Source: Desulfococcus multivorans | GTDB taxonomy: Bacteria > Desulfobacterota > Desulfobacteria > Desulfobacterales > Desulfococcaceae | Assembly: GCF_001854245.1 (NCBI RefSeq) | Contig: NZ_CP015381.1 | Location: 1,080,001-1,144,000 of the forward strand | Length of the DNA stretch: 64,000 bases | Direction of reading: 5' to 3' | Shown here: positions 36,087 through 45,367 of the stretch, in pieces | Position numbering within the stretch: the first letter of the stretch is position 1 | Layout: each line of letters starts with the position of its first letter | Translations under genes and position numbers: made by a program | The notes under the pieces: model-generated | What the model was told of the DNA's origin: nothing | The model's database searches: none | Seen by the model: only the letters and a program-made list of their open reading frames with translations

Positions 36087-36404
36087 ATGCTCAACGTCCG
36101 TTTTTTTCTCAATGAGCCCAACGGCAAGCCTTGAAAGCATTTCAAACAGATGATGCCCAGGTTGGGCGAAAAATACGCTATCGATATCGAGGTCATCTCA
36201 AAGCCCAAGGCCGACTACCAGACCGACGAATACTTTGAACTCGACCTGCCCATCGCGCCGGCGGTCATGGTGGGGGAGGAAATCGTCGTGGAAGGGGCTG
36301 ACGTGTCCGATCACGAGGTGGAGGCCTGCATCTGTCGCCACCTGGGACTGCCCAAACCCGAGCCGCCGACAAAAGGAATCCTGAACCGCCTTTTCAAGCG
36401 CTGA
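36087..36404 (+). CDS. small thioredoxin-like selenoprotein with Pro-Sec motif
   Basis: 105 residues read through TGA at 36132-36134 (Sec16). AAGGAG lies 6 nt before the ATG at 36087. N-terminus MLNVRFFLNEPNGKP-U-KHFKQMMPRLG: a strand, a loop with Pro-Sec, then a helix, as in thioredoxin-fold proteins. Later 'LPIAPAVMVGEEIVVEGADVS' resembles the cis-Pro strand and following hairpin; a CIC motif lies near residue 85. The last residues are basic. No signal peptide. A stem-loop with G at loop position 2 starts 25 nt after the TGA. It follows the rhodanese-DsbD fusion by 26 nt and belongs to the same operon. Confidence 0.75.
36155..36167 (+). promoter_or_regulatory. bacterial SECIS-like stem-loop (Pro-Sec gene)
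   Basis: GCCC pairs with GGGC; loop AGGTT has G at position 2 and begins 25 nt after the TGA at 36132. Confidence 0.5.
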
Positions 36405-36443
36405 AAGGCGAACAGCGGTCGGCAGTGAATATGAGCCGTCATC

Positions 36444-37136
36444 ATGCAGAAAAATCAAAAAACCGCACTGGTGAAAGTATCCCTCCTGATCCTGTTCATC
36501 GGCGTGTCGATCTACCTGGTCCGGTTTTCACCGGCCAGGCAGTATTTCACGACCGAACAACTGGGGCTGATCCTGGAGGCGGCAGGCTTCTGGGCGCCGT
36601 TGCTGTTCGTGTTCATCTACGCCGCCGGCGTCTGCCTGTTCATCCCCGGCACGCTTCTGACGGCCCTGGGCGCCGCTATCTTCGGCCCTTATTGGGGATT
36701 TGTATATGTTTGGATAGCGGCCATGATAGGCGCGAGCCTCGCCTTTCTGATCGGGCGTTACCTGGGCCGGGATTTTGCCGCCTCCCTAGTCGGAGACCGC
36801 CTGAAGCGCTTCGACGACGCCATTGAACGCAACGGCTTTGCCACGGTCCTCTACCTTCGGCTGGTGTATTTCCCCTTTACGCCCATGAACTTCGGCATGG
36901 GGCTGACCAAGGTGCGCTTTCGGGACTACGTTGCAGGGACAGGACTTGGGATCATGGTGGGCACGTTCATTTTCACGTTCTTCATCGGAACGATCAAGGA
37001 TGTCTGGGCCGGCGGTCGATGGGCGGAATTGTTGAGCTGGAAGGTCTTTCTTTCCATCGCCCTTTTCATTTTATCGTTTTTTATCCCGAAACTCCTGAAA
37101 AAGGCAAGGGGGCCCGGCACGACCCAAATAATTTAA
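36444..37136 (+). CDS. TVP38/TMEM64-family (DedA-like) membrane protein
   Basis: 230 residues with about six hydrophobic helices. Family motifs: 'FIPGTLLTALGAAIFGPYWGF', 'ASLAFLIGRYLGRDFAA' and 'RLVYFPFTPMNFGMGLTKVRFRDYV'. The family includes lipid scramblases/flippases of the DedA superfamily and proteins near mercury or arsenic genes. It lies 39 nt after the Pro-Sec gene on the same strand, so it is probably the distal gene of the ArsR operon. RBS weak. Confidence 0.8.
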   Translation: MQKNQKTALVKVSLLILFIGVSIYLVRFSPARQYFTTEQLGLILEAAGFWAPLLFVFIYAAGVCLFIPGTLLTALGAAIFGPYWGFVYVWIAAMIGASLAFLIGRYLGRDFAASLVGDRLKRFDDAIERNGFATVLYLRLVYFPFTPMNFGMGLTKVRFRDYVAGTGLGIMVGTFIFTFFIGTIKDVWAGGRWAELLSWKVFLSIALFILSFFIPKLLKKARGPGTTQII

Positions 37137-37162
37137 TCGATGGCCGCCTCAAGAGCAACGTA

Positions 37163-37978
37163 ATGGGAACCGACACAATCATTCGGCTGAGCGCATTCCT
37201 ATGCGTTTTCGCCATTCTATCCACGGCGGAGTTTTTCACACCCCGAAGACGGCTGACAACTTCCAGAAGCCGGCGCTGGTTCGCCAATCTGACCATCGTC
37301 GCGTTGAACCCGCTGTCGGTCGCGTTGGTCTATCCCGTTCTACCCATTGAGGTAGCCCTGCTCGCCTCGGAGCAAGGTTGGGGGCTACTCAACCAATGGG
37401 CCTTGCCCTATGGACTTGAGGTGCTCATGGGCGTGGCTGCGCTGGATTTCGCTGTGTATGCCCAGCACGTCTTGCATCACGCCATTCCGATGCTCTGGCG
37501 GCTGCACCTGATACATCACGCGGACCTTGATTTCGATTTGACCACTGGTTTGCGGTTCCACCCCATTGAAATTATTGTATCCATGGCCGTTAAGTTGTCG
37601 ATTGTTGTCGCGCTCGGTGCACCACCTTTAGCGGTGCTGATTTTCGAAGTGGCCCTGAACGCTACTTCCATGTTCAACCACAGCAACATCCGCATTCCGG
37701 GAAAAGTGGACTGGGTGCTCCGATTGATCGTGGTCACACCGGACATGCATCGGGTCCACCATTCGGTCATCATCCGTGAGACCAACAGCAACTATGGCTT
37801 TAACCTGCCTTGGTGGGACCGACTTTTGGGCACCTACAAAGCGCAGCCCGCCAAGGGGCACACGGATATGGTGATAGGGCTATCCCAATTCCGCGATCCC
37901 AAAAGGCTTACCCTGCCGCGTCTCCTGATCCTTCCGTTCGTAGGTGATCCCGGCCGGGTGCCCATCAACCGGCACTGA
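37163..37978 (+). CDS. sterol desaturase/fatty-acid-hydroxylase superfamily protein
   Basis: 271 residues from the ATG at 37163. Helical membrane protein carrying the histidine clusters of the di-iron family: 'AQHVLHHAIPMLWRLHLIHHAD', 'MFNHSN' and 'DMHRVHHS'. These enzymes hydroxylate or desaturate lipids with O2, an unusual activity for a strict anaerobe, though many anaerobe genomes carry members of unknown function. The C-terminus 'NYGFNLPWWDRLLGTYKAQP' is typical. It starts 26 nt after the TVP38 gene. Whether it shares function with the operon is not known. Confidence 0.8.
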   Translation: MGTDTIIRLSAFLCVFAILSTAEFFTPRRRLTTSRSRRWFANLTIVALNPLSVALVYPVLPIEVALLASEQGWGLLNQWALPYGLEVLMGVAALDFAVYAQHVLHHAIPMLWRLHLIHHADLDFDLTTGLRFHPIEIIVSMAVKLSIVVALGAPPLAVLIFEVALNATSMFNHSNIRIPGKVDWVLRLIVVTPDMHRVHHSVIIRETNSNYGFNLPWWDRLLGTYKAQPAKGHTDMVIGLSQFRDPKRLTLPRLLILPFVGDPGRVPINRH

Positions 37979-38069
37979 TACGTATGGTCGTTTCAAACAC
38001 CGGCACGATGAGTGTTGAAAAGCAACCCGCCGCCGCCCCTCGATGTGTTCAACCACCGTCTTCTCGATT

Positions 38070-38279
38070 TTATGGGCGTTGAGTGTATTGGTATGGAAAA
38101 TGCCGGTGCCGCATAGCTCCCTCCTGGATTTCTTGATAAGTGATCGTTTCCATCCGAATTCTGGGAATCGGGGGGAGCTGTCGGCCTTTTCGGTAACGCA
38201 TGTAGCTCTGGGCCACGATTGAGACGACTCGGCCGGTCACCTCATCAAGCGTGTTGGGGATGTTGATTTCGGCCTGCAT
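38070..38279 (-). CDS. possible small protein of unknown function
   Basis: 69 residues from the ATG at 38279, with GGAGA about 6 nt upstream. The sequence is polar and basic ('VSIVAQSYMRYRKGRQLPPIPRIRMETITYQEIQEGAMRHRH'). No family recognised. It lies alone in a 640-base gap between the desaturase-like gene and padR; apart from this and the padR promoter I see nothing else there. Confidence 0.4.
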   Translation of the reverse strand: MQAEINIPNTLDEVTGRVVSIVAQSYMRYRKGRQLPPIPRIRMETITYQEIQEGAMRHRHFPYQYTQRP

Positions 38280-38570
38280 TCGGTTCTCCGTCGCGGAAGG
38301 CCGCTGGAAGGGCTGTCGTGGATGCTGCGGGATAAATGATCTCGGTCGAGAACCGTTGGAGCCCGTTCGCCACGTCACGAGAGCAATATCGCCGGCACCC
38401 ACAACGGTTTCCGTTCTCACAGTCGTATCTGCTGTCTGGTGATCAACTTTCCGCCGGACCCCCCTGGTCCGGCTGATACCTACCGGAGGATGGCGTTTGA
38501 TGTCTGCGCGGACACCCGTAAAAGACCAGGCTGGTAATTAACCGAACAGATGCGAAATGAAATTTTCGGC

Positions 38571-38607
38571 TTGGCATTTTTACGATAGTCGTTTACGATT
38601 ATCGTAA
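38571..38607 (+). promoter_or_regulatory. padR promoter with overlapping operator palindrome
   Basis: TTGGCA (38571-38576), 17-nt spacer, TACGAT (38594-38599). The -10 lies inside a perfect palindrome TTACGAT-T-ATCGTAA (38593-38607), preceded by a further ACGAT copy at 38582. Repression by the PadR product is the natural reading. Confidence 0.6.
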
Positions 38608-38621
38608 TTAAGGGGGAATAT

Positions 38622-38978
38622 ATGAGCACAATTGACACGAAAGCGCTTCAACGGGAAATCCTGCTTGGATTTTGGAAGATCCATATCCTTCACCATGCCG
38701 CCCAAAGTCCCGTTGTGGGACAGTGGATGATCCAAGAGTTGCGTCATCACGGTTACGATGTCAGTCCCGGAACGCTTTATCCGATACTTTCAAGGCTCGA
38801 GGCGCATGGATGGCTCGTCTGTAAGAAAGATCCCGAGGGCGGTCCACGTGCCAGAAAAGAGTATTCATTAACCGAGGCGGGTCGGGACACGCTTGCCTTC
38901 TTAAAAATCCAGATTGAGGAACTCTATCAAGAGGTGGTGGCTGATCAGACGCAAGCAAGCCCTCATGGTGGAGCATAA
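38622..38978 (+). CDS. PadR-family transcriptional regulator
   Basis: 118 residues, GGGGG 5-8 nt before the ATG. N-terminal winged helix of the PadR type: 'LGFWKIHILHHAAQSPVVGQWMIQELRHHGYDVSPGTLYPILSRLEAHGWLVCKKD....RARKEYSLTEAGRDTL', then a short C-terminal dimerisation helix. PadR proteins repress detoxification or transport genes. Its likely partner, the YhiI-RbbA-YhhJ exporter at 40380, is now separated from it by an IS remnant and hsd fragments. Confidence 0.88.
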   Translation: MSTIDTKALQREILLGFWKIHILHHAAQSPVVGQWMIQELRHHGYDVSPGTLYPILSRLEAHGWLVCKKDPEGGPRARKEYSLTEAGRDTLAFLKIQIEELYQEVVADQTQASPHGGA

Positions 38979-39007
38979 ATGCTATATAGATCTAACTAAC
39001 GCCTAAC

Positions 39008-40158
39008 GTTGCATAAATGTTCCGTACTTGCTTGCTCTACGCCGCATTTTGCAACACATCAATGAAGTGTAAGAGATCCTTTCGCACGGCTTTGTTGGCG
39101 CTCATGACAAGCGTCAATTTTCCTTGCGGGCGGATGAGGCGTCCTGCTCTTTGAATCAATCTGTGCCGTATCGAGTCCAGTTTTTGGAATTTCCAGGCGG
39201 GCGGCCTTTTTGCACGTGTGCGAGCAGCAGCAGGGTGAGCCAGCATTTGCATTCTTCGATCATCTTTTTGAGTTCGGTGAATCGTTCGAAGGGAACAGAT
39301 GCTGTGAATTTGATTTTGTTGCCGCTCAGCATCGAAAGGATGTCCTGATTGAAAAATGCGGAATCCATGCGAGATTCAAAGATCGTGTTTTTGATTTTGG
39401 TTTTGGCCTTTTCAAAACAGTTCAGCATGAATTCGGACGCCCCATTCGAGTCGTGGACATTGCCGGGGCGATGGAAAACGTCGAAAAACTGGCCGGTCTG
39501 TGCCACGGTGCAGAACAAAGGATAGTAACTTCGAGCGCCTTTTTTGCTTTGTTGAATCCGACTGCCGTGCCTTCTGCATGGCCCTTAGTGGATAGGACAG
39601 AGCCATCGAAATCGAAGGTCAGGCGTGAAAAACCTTCACGTTGAAGGCCTGCAATTACCAAAGAGCGGGATAATCCTCGATAATTTTCAGCACTTTGTGT
39701 TTCCATTTTGGCAAGATTGCGTGAAATCGTTGAAACATCCGGGATTTTTCGCAACCCCATTATCCGAAGAACAAGAGGATCATCACGGTAATAGTCGATC
39801 TCCCTTAAACGCCGGAAACCCAACAATAGATGGACGATGAGCAGCATCACAACCAAATGGTATCCGAAAATGGGAGAAACCTTCAAATGATCGAAGCAAC
39901 CTTTGAGCTTTCTCTTCAAGTCGAGGCGCTTGAAGAGCATCTGAAAAACCAGCAAACCGGAGAAGGAAGTGAGTTGCTGATCCTCGAACCGGATCATCGG
40001 AATTTTGTGGAACTTTGCATGAATTTGTGATTTGCTGGATTTCACTTGCGGTGGCCTCCTGAATAGTGTTTTTTATTGTCGTCGCAAACAATTTATATCC
40101 ACTATTCTCGGGCCTCCGCAAGTTTCTTCTTCCTTTCTTCCTCACAAGTTTATGCAAC
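39008..40158 (-). mobile_element. degraded IS1380-family element
   Basis: GTTGCATAAA at 39008-39017 and its inverted copy TTTATGCAAC at 40149-40158 bracket a broken IS1380-type transposase. At 1151 bp it is shorter than typical family members (about 1.7 kb), consistent with an internal deletion. No clear target-site duplication is visible. A large hairpin (40047-40068 with 40100-40120, about 20 paired bases) lies just upstream of the transposase start. Confidence 0.7.
39037..40045 (-). pseudogene. IS1380-family transposase, frameshifted and internally deleted
   Basis: The N-terminal part (40045 to about 39540) reads 'FSGLLVFQMLFKRLDLKRKLKGCF' and 'LTFDFDGSVLSTKGHAEGTAVGFN', typical of the family up to the first catalytic Asp. 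It continues in the -1 frame as 'GARSYYPLFCTVAQTGQFFDVFHRPGNVHDSNGA'. After 'RFTELKKMIEE' (about 39250) the frame jumps again to 'QMLAHPAAARTRAKRPPAWKF...RHRLIQRAGRLIRPQGKL', the normal C-terminus. The second jump omits a large middle section, including later catalytic residues, so the element cannot transpose on its own. Confidence 0.75.
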
Positions 40159-40250
40159 TGCAGGGTTTAAATAAGATCATGGCCGATATCTACGCCCTGG
40201 AGCAGGAGACCGAAGGCTTTATGGAACAGATTGTCGGGGAGGCTGAGTGA
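40159..40250 (+). pseudogene. 3' end of a type I restriction-modification methyltransferase (hsdM-like)
   Basis: The frame right of the IS end reads 'LNKIMADIYALEQETEGFMEQIV' and stops at 40248-40250, overlapping the next ATG as TGATG. This is the usual HsdM C-terminus joined to hsdS. All upstream parts are missing, cut off by the IS remnant. Confidence 0.5.
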
Positions 40251-40393
40251 TGAAGCTGGCCCCTTATCCAGAATACAAGGATTCCGGGCAGCCGTTTTTA
40301 AGAGATATTTCGGCTCACTGGAATCTGTTCCGAAATGGCCGCCTGTTCTCTATGAACGGGGCAAAGCGGAGGTCAAAAAATGTCGAAGCTTAA
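40250..40393 (+). pseudogene. 5' end of a type I specificity subunit gene (hsdS-like)
   Basis: 47 residues: 'MKLAPYPEYKDSGQPFLRDISAHWNLFRNGRLFS' then a short unrelated tail and TAA. The 'YPEYKDSG..(W/F)L..I.AHW' block is the hallmark N-terminus of HsdS proteins. The gene is truncated where the exporter operon begins; the exporter's RBS lies inside the remnant's last codons. Confidence 0.65.
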
Positions 40394-41453
40394 TAAAGGA
40401 CGGTTGCTGGCCATCGCCATAGGGGTGGTTGTTATCGGGGCCGCACTCTTTGCTTGGCAATCCTTGCAGAAAAAGGGGCTTCCCGACGGCTTCACCAGCG
40501 GCAACGGCCGCATTGAAGCGGTGGAGATCGACATAGCCGCCAAGACGGCGGGGCGGCTCAAGGATATCCTGGTGGACGAAGGCGATTTCATCACGGCCGG
40601 ACAAGTTCTGGCGAAGATGGACACCGCCGTATTGGAAGCTCAGCTGAGAGAAGGGCTGGCCCGCTTGCGCCAGGCTGAGAACTCGGTGCGGATCGCCAAC
40701 AGCCAGGTCGTGCAGCGCCAATGCGAGAAAACGGCAGCGCAGGCAGTGGTCTTGCAACGCGTGGCCGAGGCCGAGGTGGCACGGATACGGCTTGAGCGGT
40801 CGCGATCGCTGGTCGCCGACAAGGCCGTTTCTCAGCAGAAATTCGACGACGATCGAGCCGCTTTTCTCAGCGCCGAAGCTACGTTGCGCGCTGCCGAGGC
40901 TGATGTCGCAAGGGCGGCCGCGGCCATTGCCACGGCCAGATCGCAAGTGCTTGGCGCGCAAGCCGATGTGGAGGCGACCCGGGCGATGCTTGAGCGAATC
41001 CAGGCTGACCTTGATGACAGCGTGCTGAAGGCGCCGCGGAAGGGACGGGTGCAATACCGGGTGGCCCAGCCCGGCGAGGTGCTGGCCTCCGGTGGCACTG
41101 TCCTGAACATGATCGACCTCACCGATGTCTACATGACCTTCTTTCTGCCGACGAAAGCGGCCGGACGGGTCGCGCTGGCTACCGAAGCGCGGCTCGTGCT
41201 CGATGCCGCCCCGCAATACGTCATCCCGGCCGAGATCTCGTTCGTCGCCGACGAGGCCCAGTTCACCCCGAAAACGGTGGAGACAACGGAAGAACGCCTG
41301 AAGCTGATGTTCCGGGTCAATGCGCGGATCGCCCCGGACCTGCTCAGAGAGCACCTCCTCCAGGTCAAAACTGGCCTGCCGGGCATGGCCTATGTGCGGC
41401 TCGACCCGCGGGTGGATTGGCCGCCTGAACTGCAGACGAGGCTGCCGCAATGA
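40380..41453 (+). CDS. HlyD-family periplasmic adaptor (YhiI-like)
   Basis: 357 residues; GGAGG precedes the ATG at 40380 by 7 nt. One N-terminal membrane helix (about 8-26), lipoyl/barrel half '[41 protein letters not shown]', a long alpha-hairpin (about 75-205), then the returning half '[23 protein letters not shown]' and a C-terminal beta-barrel. It bridges the inner-membrane exporter to an outer-membrane channel. Overlaps the next gene by ATGA. Gene order matches E. coli yhiI-rbbA-yhhJ. High GC and different codon use from the native genes around 14-20 kb suggest transfer. Confidence 0.87.
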   Translation: MSKLNKGRLLAIAIGVVVIGAALFAWQSLQKKGLPDGFTSGNGRIEAVEIDIAAKTAGRLKDILVDEGDFITAGQVLAKMDTAVLEAQLREGLARLRQAENSVRIANSQVVQRQCEKTAAQAVVLQRVAEAEVARIRLERSRSLVADKAVSQQKFDDDRAAFLSAEATLRAAEADVARAAAAIATARSQVLGAQADVEATRAMLERIQADLDDSVLKAPRKGRVQYRVAQPGEVLASGGTVLNMIDLTDVYMTFFLPTKAAGRVALATEARLVLDAAPQYVIPAEISFVADEAQFTPKTVETTEERLKLMFRVNARIAPDLLREHLLQVKTGLPGMAYVRLDPRVDWPPELQTRLPQ

Positions 41454-44242
41454 GCCGGGACATACATGCACAGATCAAGGATGGCGGGAGTGCTGCCGCG
41501 CCGGTTGCCCGCCTGCGGGATGTGTCCCTGCGCTACGGCAAGGTGCGTGCGCTCGACGAGGTCAGCTTCGATTTCCCTGCGGCCTGCATGGCCGGGCTGA
41601 TCGGCCCGGACGGGGTCGGCAAGTCGAGCCTGCTGGCGCTGATCGCGGGCGCCCGCGCGGTCCAGACGGGACAGGTCGAGGTGCTCGGCGGCGATATGGC
41701 CGATGCGCGCCATCGGCGCGCACTCGGCCCGCGTATCGCCTATATGCCCCAGGGCCTGGGAGGAAACCTCTATCCGACACTCTCGGTAGCCGAGAACCTC
41801 GACTTCTTCGGACGGCTGTTCGGGCAGGATCGTGGCGAACGGACGCGCCGCATCGAGGCCCTGACCGAGGCCACCGGGCTTAGGCCGTTTCTCGCTCGCC
41901 CGGCGGGCAAGCTCTCCGGCGGCATGAAACAGAAGCTCGGCCTCTGCTGTGCGCTGATCCACGATCCGGACCTGCTCATCCTCGACGAGCCGACCACCGG
42001 CGTCGATCCCCTCTCGCGACGCCAGTTCTGGGAGTTGATCGCTGGCATCCGTCGTTCCCGGCCCGGCATGAGCGTGCTGGTGGCTACGGCCTATATGGAG
42101 GAGGCGGCCCGCTTCGACTGGCTGGCGGCGATGGACGGTGGGCGGGTGCTGGCCAGCGACACGCCCGAAGGCCTGCTGCAAAGCACGGGGGCGGCTTCGC
42201 TGGAGGCGGCCTTCATCCGGCTGCTGCCGGAAGACAAGCGCCGGGATTATCAGGCGGTCGAGATTCCGCCGCGGCCGGAAGACGATGGCGATACCGCGAT
42301 CGAGGCCCGGGATCTGACCATGCGCTTCGGCGAGTTCACCGCGGTCGATCATGTCAGCCTGCGTGTCCCACGGGGTGAGATCTTCGGTTTTCTCGGCTCC
42401 AACGGCTGCGGCAAGACCACGACGATGAAGATGCTGACCGGCCTCCTGCCGCCGAGCGAAGGCCGGGCCTGGCTGTTCGGACACGAGGTGGACCCGCACG
42501 ACCTCGCGACCCGGCGCCGCGTCGGCTACATGTCGCAGTTCTTCTCGCTCTACACCGAGCTGACGGTGCGGCAGAACCTGGCGCTGCATGCCCGACTGTT
42601 CCACATGCCCGCTGCCGAGATTTCAGGGCGCGTGGACGAAATGGTTGAGCGATTCGATCTGGCCGCGGTGATCGACAGTCTGCCGGGACGGCTGCCCCTC
42701 GGCCACCGGCAACGCCTGTCGTTGGCGGTCGCCATGATCCACAAGCCCGAGATGCTGATTCTCGACGAGCCCACCTCGGGTGTCGACCCGGTGGCGCGCG
42801 ACGCCTTCTGGCGCATGCTGGTTGAACTGTCTCGCCGCGACGGGGTGACCATCTTCATCTCCACCCACTTCATGAACGAGGCCGAGCGCTGCGACCGAAT
42901 ATCGCTGATGCATGCGGGTCGGGTGCTGGTGACTGACGCGCCCGCCGCCCTGGCAAGCAAACGCGGCGAGGACAGCCTGGAAGAGGCTTTTGTCACTTAT
43001 CTGGAGGATGCCGAAGCGGAGGGCGCTGGCGAGGCACGCCAACCGAACGCAAGCACTTCGCTCGATTCAGTCGATGCCTCGCCAAGTCATGTCGAACCAC
43101 AGGGCTGGCGGCGCCGATTCGACCCCCGGCGCATGATCAGCTATGCCCGACGCGAAGGGCTGGAGCTGCGCCGCGATCCCATCCGGCTGACGTTGGCGAT
43201 GCTCGGCAGCGTCATCCTGATGTTCGTGATGGGCTATGGAATCAGCCACGATGTGGAGGATCTCACCTTCGCGGTGCTGGATCGCGACCAGACCACCGTC
43301 AGCCGCGACTATACGCTCAACCTCGCTGGCTCCCGGTACTTCGTCGAGCGGGCTCCGATTACCGGTTATGCTGATCTCGACCGGCGAATGCGCGAAGGCG
43401 ACATCAGTCTGGCGATCGAGATCCCGCCGGACTTCGCGCGCGACATCGCACGGGGCCGGCGGGTCGAGATCGGCGCCTGGATCGACGGCGCCATGCCGAC
43501 ACGGGGAGAGACCGTCCGGGGCTATGTGCAGGGGATTCATGCCCATTGGCTGGCGACCAAGGCGCGCGAGGCTGGGCACGGCGAGGCTTTGGCGGGGCTC
43601 GTGAATATCGAGACCCGGTTCCGCTACAACCCGGATGTCAAGAGCCTGGTGGCGATGGTGCCGGCGGTGATCCCGCTGCTGCTCATGCTGATCCCGGCCA
43701 TGCTCACGGCGCTCAGCGTGGTGCGCGAGAAGGAGCTCGGCTCGATCACCAACTTCTACGTCACGCCCACCACGCGGCTCGAGTTCCTGCTCGGCAAGCA
43801 GTTACCCTATGTAGTGCTGTCCTTCCTGAGCTTCCTGTTGCTCACTCTGCTCGCTGTGACCGTCTTCGGCGTGCCGCTGAAGGGCAGCTTCCTGACCCTG
43901 GCGGCGGGTGCGTTGCTCTATGTCGGCGCCGCCACGGCCGTGGGGCTGCTGATTTCCACCTTCATGCGCAGCCAGATCGCGGCGATCTTCGGCACGGCGG
44001 TACTCACCATCCTGCCGGCGGTCAACTTCTCCGGCATGATCGATCCAGTCTCATCGCTGGAAGGAGCGGGCCGGCTGATCGGCCAGCTCTACCCGACCGC
44101 CCATTTCCTTACCATTGCACGCGGCACCTTCTCGAAGGCGCTCGACTTCTCCGATCTGCAGGCGGCCTTCGTCCCGCTGGCGCTGGCCGTGCCGATCCTG
44201 ATCGCGCTCGCCGCCGCGCTGCTCAAGAAGCAGGAGCGATAG
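41450..44242 (+). CDS. RbbA-like fused ABC exporter: two ATPase domains plus ABC-2 permease
   Basis: 930 residues, ATGA overlap with the adaptor gene. First ATPase (about 20-240): Walker [10 protein letters not shown], signature LSGGMKQ, Walker B '[13 protein letters not shown]'. Second ATPase (about 285-500): Walker [10 protein letters not shown], signature altered to LPLGHRQ, Walker B '[13 protein letters not shown]'. The same altered signature occurs in RbbA proteins. C-terminal ABC-2 permease (about 565-925) with six helices and a large periplasmic loop. It exports an unknown substrate in complex with the adaptor and YhhJ-like permease; the ribosome-ATPase role reported for E. coli RbbA is a further possibility. 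Confidence 0.88.
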   Translation: MSRDIHAQIKDGGSAAAPVARLRDVSLRYGKVRALDEVSFDFPAACMAGLIGPDGVGKSSLLALIAGARAVQTGQVEVLGGDMADARHRRALGPRIAYMPQGLGGNLYPTLSVAENLDFFGRLFGQDRGERTRRIEALTEATGLRPFLARPAGKLSGGMKQKLGLCCALIHDPDLLILDEPTTGVDPLSRRQFWELIAGIRRSRPGMSVLVATAYMEEAARFDWLAAMDGGRVLASDTPEGLLQSTGAASLEAAFIRLLPEDKRRDYQAVEIPPRPEDDGDTAIEARDLTMRFGEFTAVDHVSLRVPRGEIFGFLGSNGCGKTTTMKMLTGLLPPSEGRAWLFGHEVDPHDLATRRRVGYMSQFFSLYTELTVRQNLALHARLFHMPAAEISGRVDEMVERFDLAAVIDSLPGRLPLGHRQRLSLAVAMIHKPEMLILDEPTSGVDPVARDAFWRMLVELSRRDGVTIFISTHFMNEAERCDRISLMHAGRVLVTDAPAALASKRGEDSLEEAFVTYLEDAEAEGAGEARQPNASTSLDSVDASPSHVEPQGWRRRFDPRRMISYARREGLELRRDPIRLTLAMLGSVILMFVMGYGISHDVEDLTFAVLDRDQTTVSRDYTLNLAGSRYFVERAPITGYADLDRRMREGDISLAIEIPPDFARDIARGRRVEIGAWIDGAMPTRGETVRGYVQGIHAHWLATKAREAGHGEALAGLVNIETRFRYNPDVKSLVAMVPAVIPLLLMLIPAMLTALSVVREKELGSITNFYVTPTTRLEFLLGKQLPYVVLSFLSFLLLTLLAVTVFGVPLKGSFLTLAAGALLYVGAATAVGLLISTFMRSQIAAIFGTAVLTILPAVNFSGMIDPVSSLEGAGRLIGQLYPTAHFLTIARGTFSKALDFSDLQAAFVPLALAVPILIALAAALLKKQER

Positions 44243-44245
44243 TCC

Positions 44246-45367
44246 ATGCGCCCGGCCAACATCCTTCATCTCGGAATCAAGGAGTTGCGTAGCCTGATGC
44301 GCGACCCGAGCATGCTGGTGCTGATCGTCTATGCCTTCACCATTTCGGTCTACACAGCGGCAACGGCCATGCCGGAGACCCTCAACAAGGCGCCGATCGC
44401 GGTCGTCAACGAGGATCGCTCACCGCTGTCGTGGCGCATCGTCAGCGCCTTTTACCCGCCTTATTTCGTGACCCCCGAAATCATCGACCACGCGGAGATG
44501 GATGCCCGCATGGATGCCGGCCTGGCCACCTTCGCCCTGGATATTCCGCCCAACTTCCAGCGTGATCTTCTCGCCGGGCGCCAACCCACGATTCAGCTCA
44601 ATGTGGACGCTACACGGATGAGCCAGGCGTTCACCGGCAGTGGATATATCCAGACCATCGTGAGCGACGAGGTGCGCGCTTTCGTGCAGCGTTATCGCAA
44701 GGTGCCGGCTCTGCCGGTCGATCTGGTGCTGCGCGCGCGCTTCAATCCCCAGCTCAACAAGTCATGGTTTGGCGCCGTCATGCAGGTCATCAACAACGTG
44801 ACCATGCTCTCCATCGTGCTGACCGGCGCGGCGCTGATCCGCGAGCGCGAGCACGGCACGGTCGAGCATTTGCTGGTCATGCCGGTCACGCCATTCGAGA
44901 TCATGACGAGCAAGGTGTGGGCGATGGGGCTGGTCGTGCTTACCGCCACTGCCACGGCACTCACCATCGTCGTGCAGGGCTGGCTTTCCGTGCCGATCCA
45001 GGGCTCGCTCGCGCTGTTCCTGGCCGGCACGGCGCTGCATCTGTTCGCGACCACCTCGATGGGCATTTTCCTCGGCACCGTCGCCCGCTCCATGCCGCAG
45101 TTCGCCTTGTTGCTGTTGCTGGTGCTGCTTCCGCTACAAATTCTCTCCGGCGCTTCGACGCCGCGCGAGAGCATGCCGGAGGCCGTCCAGTACATCATGC
45201 TCGCCGCGCCCAACACGCATTTTGTGATGTTGGCTCAGTCGATCCTGTACCGGGGCGCTGGCCTCACGGCGGTCTGGCCGCAGTTCGTCAGCCTGGCCCT
45301 GATCGGGACGGCATTGTTTGGTTACGCGCTTGCGCGATTTCGGAAAACCATCGAGACCATGGGATGA
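44246..45367 (+). CDS. ABC-2 type permease (YhhJ-like)
   Basis: 373 residues, starting 3 nt after the RbbA-like gene. N-terminal helix near 'MLVLIVYAFTISVYTAATAMPE', a large periplasmic loop (about 50-170), then five helices with 'REREHGTVEHLLVMPVTPFEIMTSKVWAMGL' and 'SGASTPRESMPEAVQYIMLAAPNTHFV', typical ABC-2 permease blocks. It completes the adaptor-ATPase-permease exporter. The LpxR-like pseudogene starts in its stop codon (ATGA). Confidence 0.88.
   Translation: MRPANILHLGIKELRSLMRDPSMLVLIVYAFTISVYTAATAMPETLNKAPIAVVNEDRSPLSWRIVSAFYPPYFVTPEIIDHAEMDARMDAGLATFALDIPPNFQRDLLAGRQPTIQLNVDATRMSQAFTGSGYIQTIVSDEVRAFVQRYRKVPALPVDLVLRARFNPQLNKSWFGAVMQVINNVTMLSIVLTGAALIREREHGTVEHLLVMPVTPFEIMTSKVWAMGLVVLTATATALTIVVQGWLSVPIQGSLALFLAGTALHLFATTSMGIFLGTVARSMPQFALLLLLVLLPLQILSGASTPRESMPEAVQYIMLAAPNTHFVMLAQSILYRGAGLTAVWPQFVSLALIGTALFGYALARFRKTIETMG

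Noticed and set aside
33646-36134. Reading TGA as Trp under an alternative genetic code
   Set aside because: Many intact genes in the window end in TGA and contain TGG for Trp.
38985-39020. CTAAC/GCCTAAC words resembling an integron attC end
   Set aside because: No matching inverted partner or integron integrase; the site is better explained by the IS inverted repeat.
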